A DNA stretch of 64,000 bases, taken from the NCBI GenBank assembly GCA_050011895.1, contig JBEKIF010000023.1:62001-126000 (forward strand), given 5' to 3'. The notes beneath the pieces were generated by a model. That model had not been told where the DNA came from, searched no databases, and saw only the letters and a list, made by a program, of their open reading frames with translations. Positions within the stretch are counted from its first letter, which is position 1, and the number at the start of each line of letters is the position of its first letter. Source of the DNA: DATBGO01 sp050011895. GTDB taxonomy: Bacteria; Actinomycetota; Actinomycetes; Streptosporangiales; Streptosporangiaceae. Both the position numbers and the translations under genes were made by a program. Of the stretch, positions 62,074 to 64,000 are shown piece by piece.

Positions 62074-62487
62074 CTTTTTTTGCCCCTCCGGTTCAGGGGC
62101 CTGGCCGGCCGCGGCCGGGACGGGACGGGCCTCGCAGATCGCCTCGCTCACCTCCGCGATCTGCCCGGCCAGCGCCGCGAACTCCTGGTAGGCGGCCAGC
62201 TCGGCACGGACCTTCTCCACCTCGGCCGGCTTCAGCTGCCGGCCCACCGTGCCACGGCCGGGCACCGTCTTCGTCCACAGCCACCGCGGCCCGTGACCCC
62301 GGCTGCCCGGCCCGGCGCACCGCCGGCAGGACGGCTTGCCGCACCGCCGCCAGTTCTCACTCACGCTGCCCCGGCGGAAGTCCCCGATGGCGGCCAGCCG
62401 CTCGAACAGCCGGGCCCGGCGGGCCTCCAGCTCGGCCAGCAGCGGACTGGTCACGGTACCCCCACTCAGAAAGGTTGTTTGATCCAC
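62020..62487 (-). CDS. ISKra4 element frame A (DUF6788-like N-terminal protein)
   Basis: 155 residues: a helical start (PLLAELEARRARLFERLAAI), a Cys-rich segment (WRRCGKPSCRRCAGPGSRGHGP) and VEKVRAELAAYQEFAALAGQ IAEVSEAICEARP. Proteins of this kind precede or form the N-terminus of ISKra4-type transposases and may bind the IS ends. At 62075-62081 the frame crosses CAA AAA AAG; a -1 slip there joins it to the transposase frame. Unshifted, it ends 60 bases later at 62020. Start ATG 62487 or the GTG a few codons inside. Confidence 0.8.
   Translation of the reverse strand: MDQTTFLSGGTVTSPLLAELEARRARLFERLAAIGDFRRGSVSENWRRCGKPSCRRCAGPGSRGHGPRWLWTKTVPGRGTVGRQLKPAEVEKVRAELAAYQEFAALAGQIAEVSEAICEARPVPAAAGQAPEPEGQKKGSAVSSPRGSRRTRPPR
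62074..62080 (-). promoter_or_regulatory. Programmed -1 frameshift site A AAA AAG
   Basis: On the coding strand frame A reads CAA AAA AAG GGC. Slipping back one base gives AAA AAA GGG CTC, exactly the frame that opens into the transposase. A AAA AAG is one of the most efficient bacterial slippery heptamers, used by several IS families. Confidence 0.75.
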
Positions 62488-62576
62488 AACCAGAGTAGCT
62501 CGTGACCAGTGACTACACCAAGCACCTACGTTGACGTGTCACACCCGCGCAGCGGCTCAGGCAAGTGAACACATCA

Positions 62577-62914
62577 GATCCGCCGGCGCGGCAGTCGCCC
62601 GACAGGCCGACTTGGACCGGGCCTGTACCCGATGGTGCTGTATCTGGAGCGTGTCCCGGCGGCTGACCGCGGAGTCATCGCGGCTGGACAACGTGCGTAC
62701 GGTCATGCTTCCTGGTAGCCATGGCAGGGGCGGTAGCGAGTTCCAGAGCGGGCGCTCATGGTTGCTGAAGATTAGCGGCGCTAACGAAAGGGGGGAGCCA
62801 AACGGGGAGCCAACGTCCACCGGCATCAGGCCACATCAGGCCACGTCCAGCCACGGTCGTGGCTGGCAGATGCCGCACCGGGCCACGTCCAGCCACGTCC
62901 AGCGACTGTACGTC
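62577..62914. repeat. Element-end sequence, copy 2
   Basis: 338 bases homologous to 45898-46234, ending at the tRNA-derived att core. Contains the hairpin TTAGC-GGC-GCTAA (62772-62784) and GGCCACGTCCAGCCA units. A frame at 62531-63025 (+) runs through it and the att core; given its repeat content I do not consider it a gene. Confidence 0.85.
62792..62813. repeat. 12-base-period arm-like repeat, left of att 3
   Basis: GGGGAGCCAAACGGGGAGCC plus AA, same motif and orientation as at 23040, 46112 and 46340. Confidence 0.8.
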
Positions 62915-62961
62915 CTCGCCTTACAAGCGAGGGGCCGGTGGTTCGAACCCACCTGCGCCCA
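62915..62961 (+). other. att site 3: 3' part of a valine tRNA, diverged T arm
   Basis: Anticodon arm CTCGC-CTTACAA-GCGAG, then T arm GGTGG-TTCGAAC-CCACC and TGCGCCC-A. Compared with the tRNA at 22939 the T stem differs at two base pairs, both compensated, so the piece comes from a different functional tRNA-Val. No 5' half is present. It marks the distal end of the island; no arm-like repeat follows it. Confidence 0.88.
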
Positions 62962-63099
62962 CGGATTTTCGGGTCCGTGTCCAGGCTCTGACGGGCCAAG
63001 GCGGGTGAAGCGCCATATCAGCTAACCGGAAAATCCGCACCCACCTCAGCTTGGCAGGCGGCAGCGAACCTTCACGGGTGACTGCCGGCAAGGTGCGGG

Positions 63100-64000
63100 T
63101 CAGGCTGCATGGGTGAGGGCGACGGCGTACCCGAGCGCTTCCAGCTGCCGGACATGGTTGCGTACCTTCTTGCCGGTATCCATGCGGCTCGCGTGATAGC
63201 CAGCACCGAGGTCCTGGTAGCGGGCGGCAGGGTCGGCGAGCAGGTTCCAGATGATGACCAGGATGGAGCGGGCTACGGCGACCAGGGCCTTGAGCTTGCC
63301 GCGGCGCTTGACGATCCGCCGGTAACGCTCGCCGAGGAAGGTGTCGGTCCGGGCGGCCGCCGCTGCGGCCTCGCCAAGGACGCCCTTGAGATACGGGTTG
63401 CCCTTGCCGGTCTTGCCGCTGCGGCTGCGGGGCCCGGACTGGATGGTGCGCGGGCTCAGCTTCGCCCACGACACCAGGTGGCCGGGGGCGGGGAACCGGC
63501 TCATGTCCAGCCCGATCTCGGCGATGATCGCGTGAGCGCCGTCGGGCCCGATCCCGGTGATCTCGTCCAGCCTGGCCGCGGCAGGCAGCACCGGTGCGCC
63601 CGGGCCGGTGCCCGCTGACGGGCCGGTGGTGCCGTCCGCGTCGACTCCCTGGGCGGCGGGGATCGCCGCGATCAGTTCCCCGATCCGGATGGTGAGCTTG
63701 CCGATCTGGGCGTTGAGGGCGTCGACCTGGTCCAGCAGCATCCGGGCCAGCTCAGCATGATGATCATCGAACCTGCCGGTGAGCGCCTCGACCAGCGCGG
63801 TGTGCTTGGCTTTCATCCGGCCGCGGGCCAGGCCCGCCAGGACCTTCGGGTCCCGCTCGCCGGCGATCAGCGCCTCCAGCATGTCCCGCACCGACATCGT
63901 GTCCAGGCTGCTGGCCACTGCCGAGACCTTGATCAGCGAGTCTTCCAGCAGTTTCTCCAGCCGCTGCCAGTACCGGGTCCGCTCGCGGGTCAGGTCGGTG
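63100..64000 (-). CDS. IS110-family transposase, 5' part outside window
   Basis: The frame is open from the stop at 63100 to the window edge (an internal ATG at 63918 is not the true start). The C-terminal transposase_20 domain is intact: LDEITGIGPDGAHAIIAEIG, MSRFPAPGHLVSWAKLSPRT, SGKTGKGNPYLKGVLGEAAA, AARTDTFLGERYRRIVKRRG and KLKALVAVARSILVIIWNLL. Upstream helices include the coiled-coil LLDQVDALNAQIGKLTIRIG. The N-terminal DEDD nuclease half lies beyond 64000. IS110 elements carry a guide (bridge) RNA in a non-coding end; the part expected upstream of the gene is not in this window. 62962-63099 holds nothing else visible. Confidence 0.9.
   Translation of the reverse strand, partial: TDLTRERTRYWQRLEKLLEDSLIKVSAVASSLDTMSVRDMLEALIAGERDPKVLAGLARGRMKAKHTALVEALTGRFDDHHAELARMLLDQVDALNAQIGKLTIRIGELIAAIPAAQGVDADGTTGPSAGTGPGAPVLPAAARLDEITGIGPDGAHAIIAEIGLDMSRFPAPGHLVSWAKLSPRTIQSGPRSRSGKTGKGNPYLKGVLGEAAAAAARTDTFLGERYRRIVKRRGKLKALVAVARSILVIIWNLLADPAARYQDLGAGYHASRMDTGKKVRNHVRQLEALGYAVALTHAA

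Larger units (their letters stand above)
60612..62546. mobile_element. ISKra4-like insertion sequence, apparently complete
   Basis: 1935 bases. The ends are imperfect inverted repeats: left GGGTGTGCCACATGAATGTT from 60612, and right, read on the minus strand, GGGTGTGACACGTCAACGTA from 62546, with about 22 matches in 29. A perfect 9-base direct repeat GCGCAGCGG flanks it (60603-60611 and 62547-62555), the expected target duplication. It encodes a small upstream frame (62020-62487) and the transposase frame (60686-62073), joined by a slippery A7 run. All features suggest recent insertion and possible activity. Confidence 0.8.

Noticed and set aside
62915..62961. Third tRNA-Val gene
   Set aside because: Lacks the 5' half; upstream sequence is the element-end repeat.
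62531..63025. 164-residue plus-strand frame over the element end and att 3
   Set aside because: It crosses repeats and a tRNA fragment. Similarity to the 45968-46186 frame (SGANE.GEPNGEPT) reflects the shared DNA end sequence, not evidence of a protein.

Overview
The window is high-GC DNA with GTG starts, Shine-Dalgarno sites and gene families typical of an Actinomycete (DUF3145, DUF3052, AhpE, FasR-type PucR regulator, homodimeric AceE). The exact genus cannot be told from the sequence. The order aceE-fasR-fabD-fabH-acpP-fabF-accD, with ahpE and DUF3052 divergent on the other side, is the ancestral actinobacterial fatty-acid-synthesis neighbourhood. It is recognisable from Mycobacterium tuberculosis Rv2238c-Rv2247 and from the Streptomyces fabDHPF locus.

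Layout. (1) 1-2.6 kb: a conjugation-type ATPase (cut by the window edge) coupled to a replication-relaxation protein, probably the margin of an integrated conjugative element. (2) 2.8-8.7 kb: DUF3145, two paralogous secreted proteins, a nucleoside hydrolase, a PNPOx-like flavoprotein and a PEP-mutase/isocitrate-lyase-like enzyme. (3) 8.7-18.4 kb: the type II fatty acid synthase operon on the minus strand, with its activator FasR and pyruvate dehydrogenase E1. FabD carries a C-terminal biotin-carrier-like domain that has lost the biotinylated lysine. (4) 19.1-22.4 kb: DUF3052, AhpE, a zinc-ribbon protein, an IS982 remnant and a divergent DsrE/TetR pair with two palindromic operators. (5) 22.94 kb: an intact tRNA-Val(TAC).

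(6) 23.0-62.96 kb is an accessory island attached to that tRNA. The 3' part of the tRNA is repeated at 46.24 and 62.92 kb. Both copies are preceded by the same ~337-bp end sequence, and short 12-bp-period repeats lie beside all three att sites. This is the signature of two tandem tRNA-integrated elements. No integrase gene is visible in either. The first element (23.0-46.3 kb) holds toxin-antitoxin genes, broken IS elements, an AbiE-like pair, two large nucleotide-cyclase/ATPase/TPR signalling proteins, a GNAT/acyl-CoA-synthetase fusion, a HTH-PNPOx protein and an APH-like kinase. The second (46.3-62.96 kb) holds a LuxR (LAL) regulator followed by a co-directional run of five genes (small protein, alpha/beta hydrolase, SnoaL-like, RCC1 propeller and a 1217-residue protein I do not recognise). 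It also holds a broken epoxide hydrolase, a RelE-type TA pair and an apparently complete ISKra4-type element with a canonical -1 slippery heptamer. (7) After 63.0 kb an IS110-family transposase runs off the window.

Many accessory genes are frameshifted or truncated (DUF899, AbiEii-like, epoxide hydrolase, IS982, IS1634, IS3-like, IS4, IS21, arylsulfatase), so the island is decaying, or the assembly has indels in homopolymers. The most notable items are the FabD/BCCP-like fusion, the tandem att architecture with arm-like repeats, the orphan LuxR-controlled cluster and the frameshifting IS.
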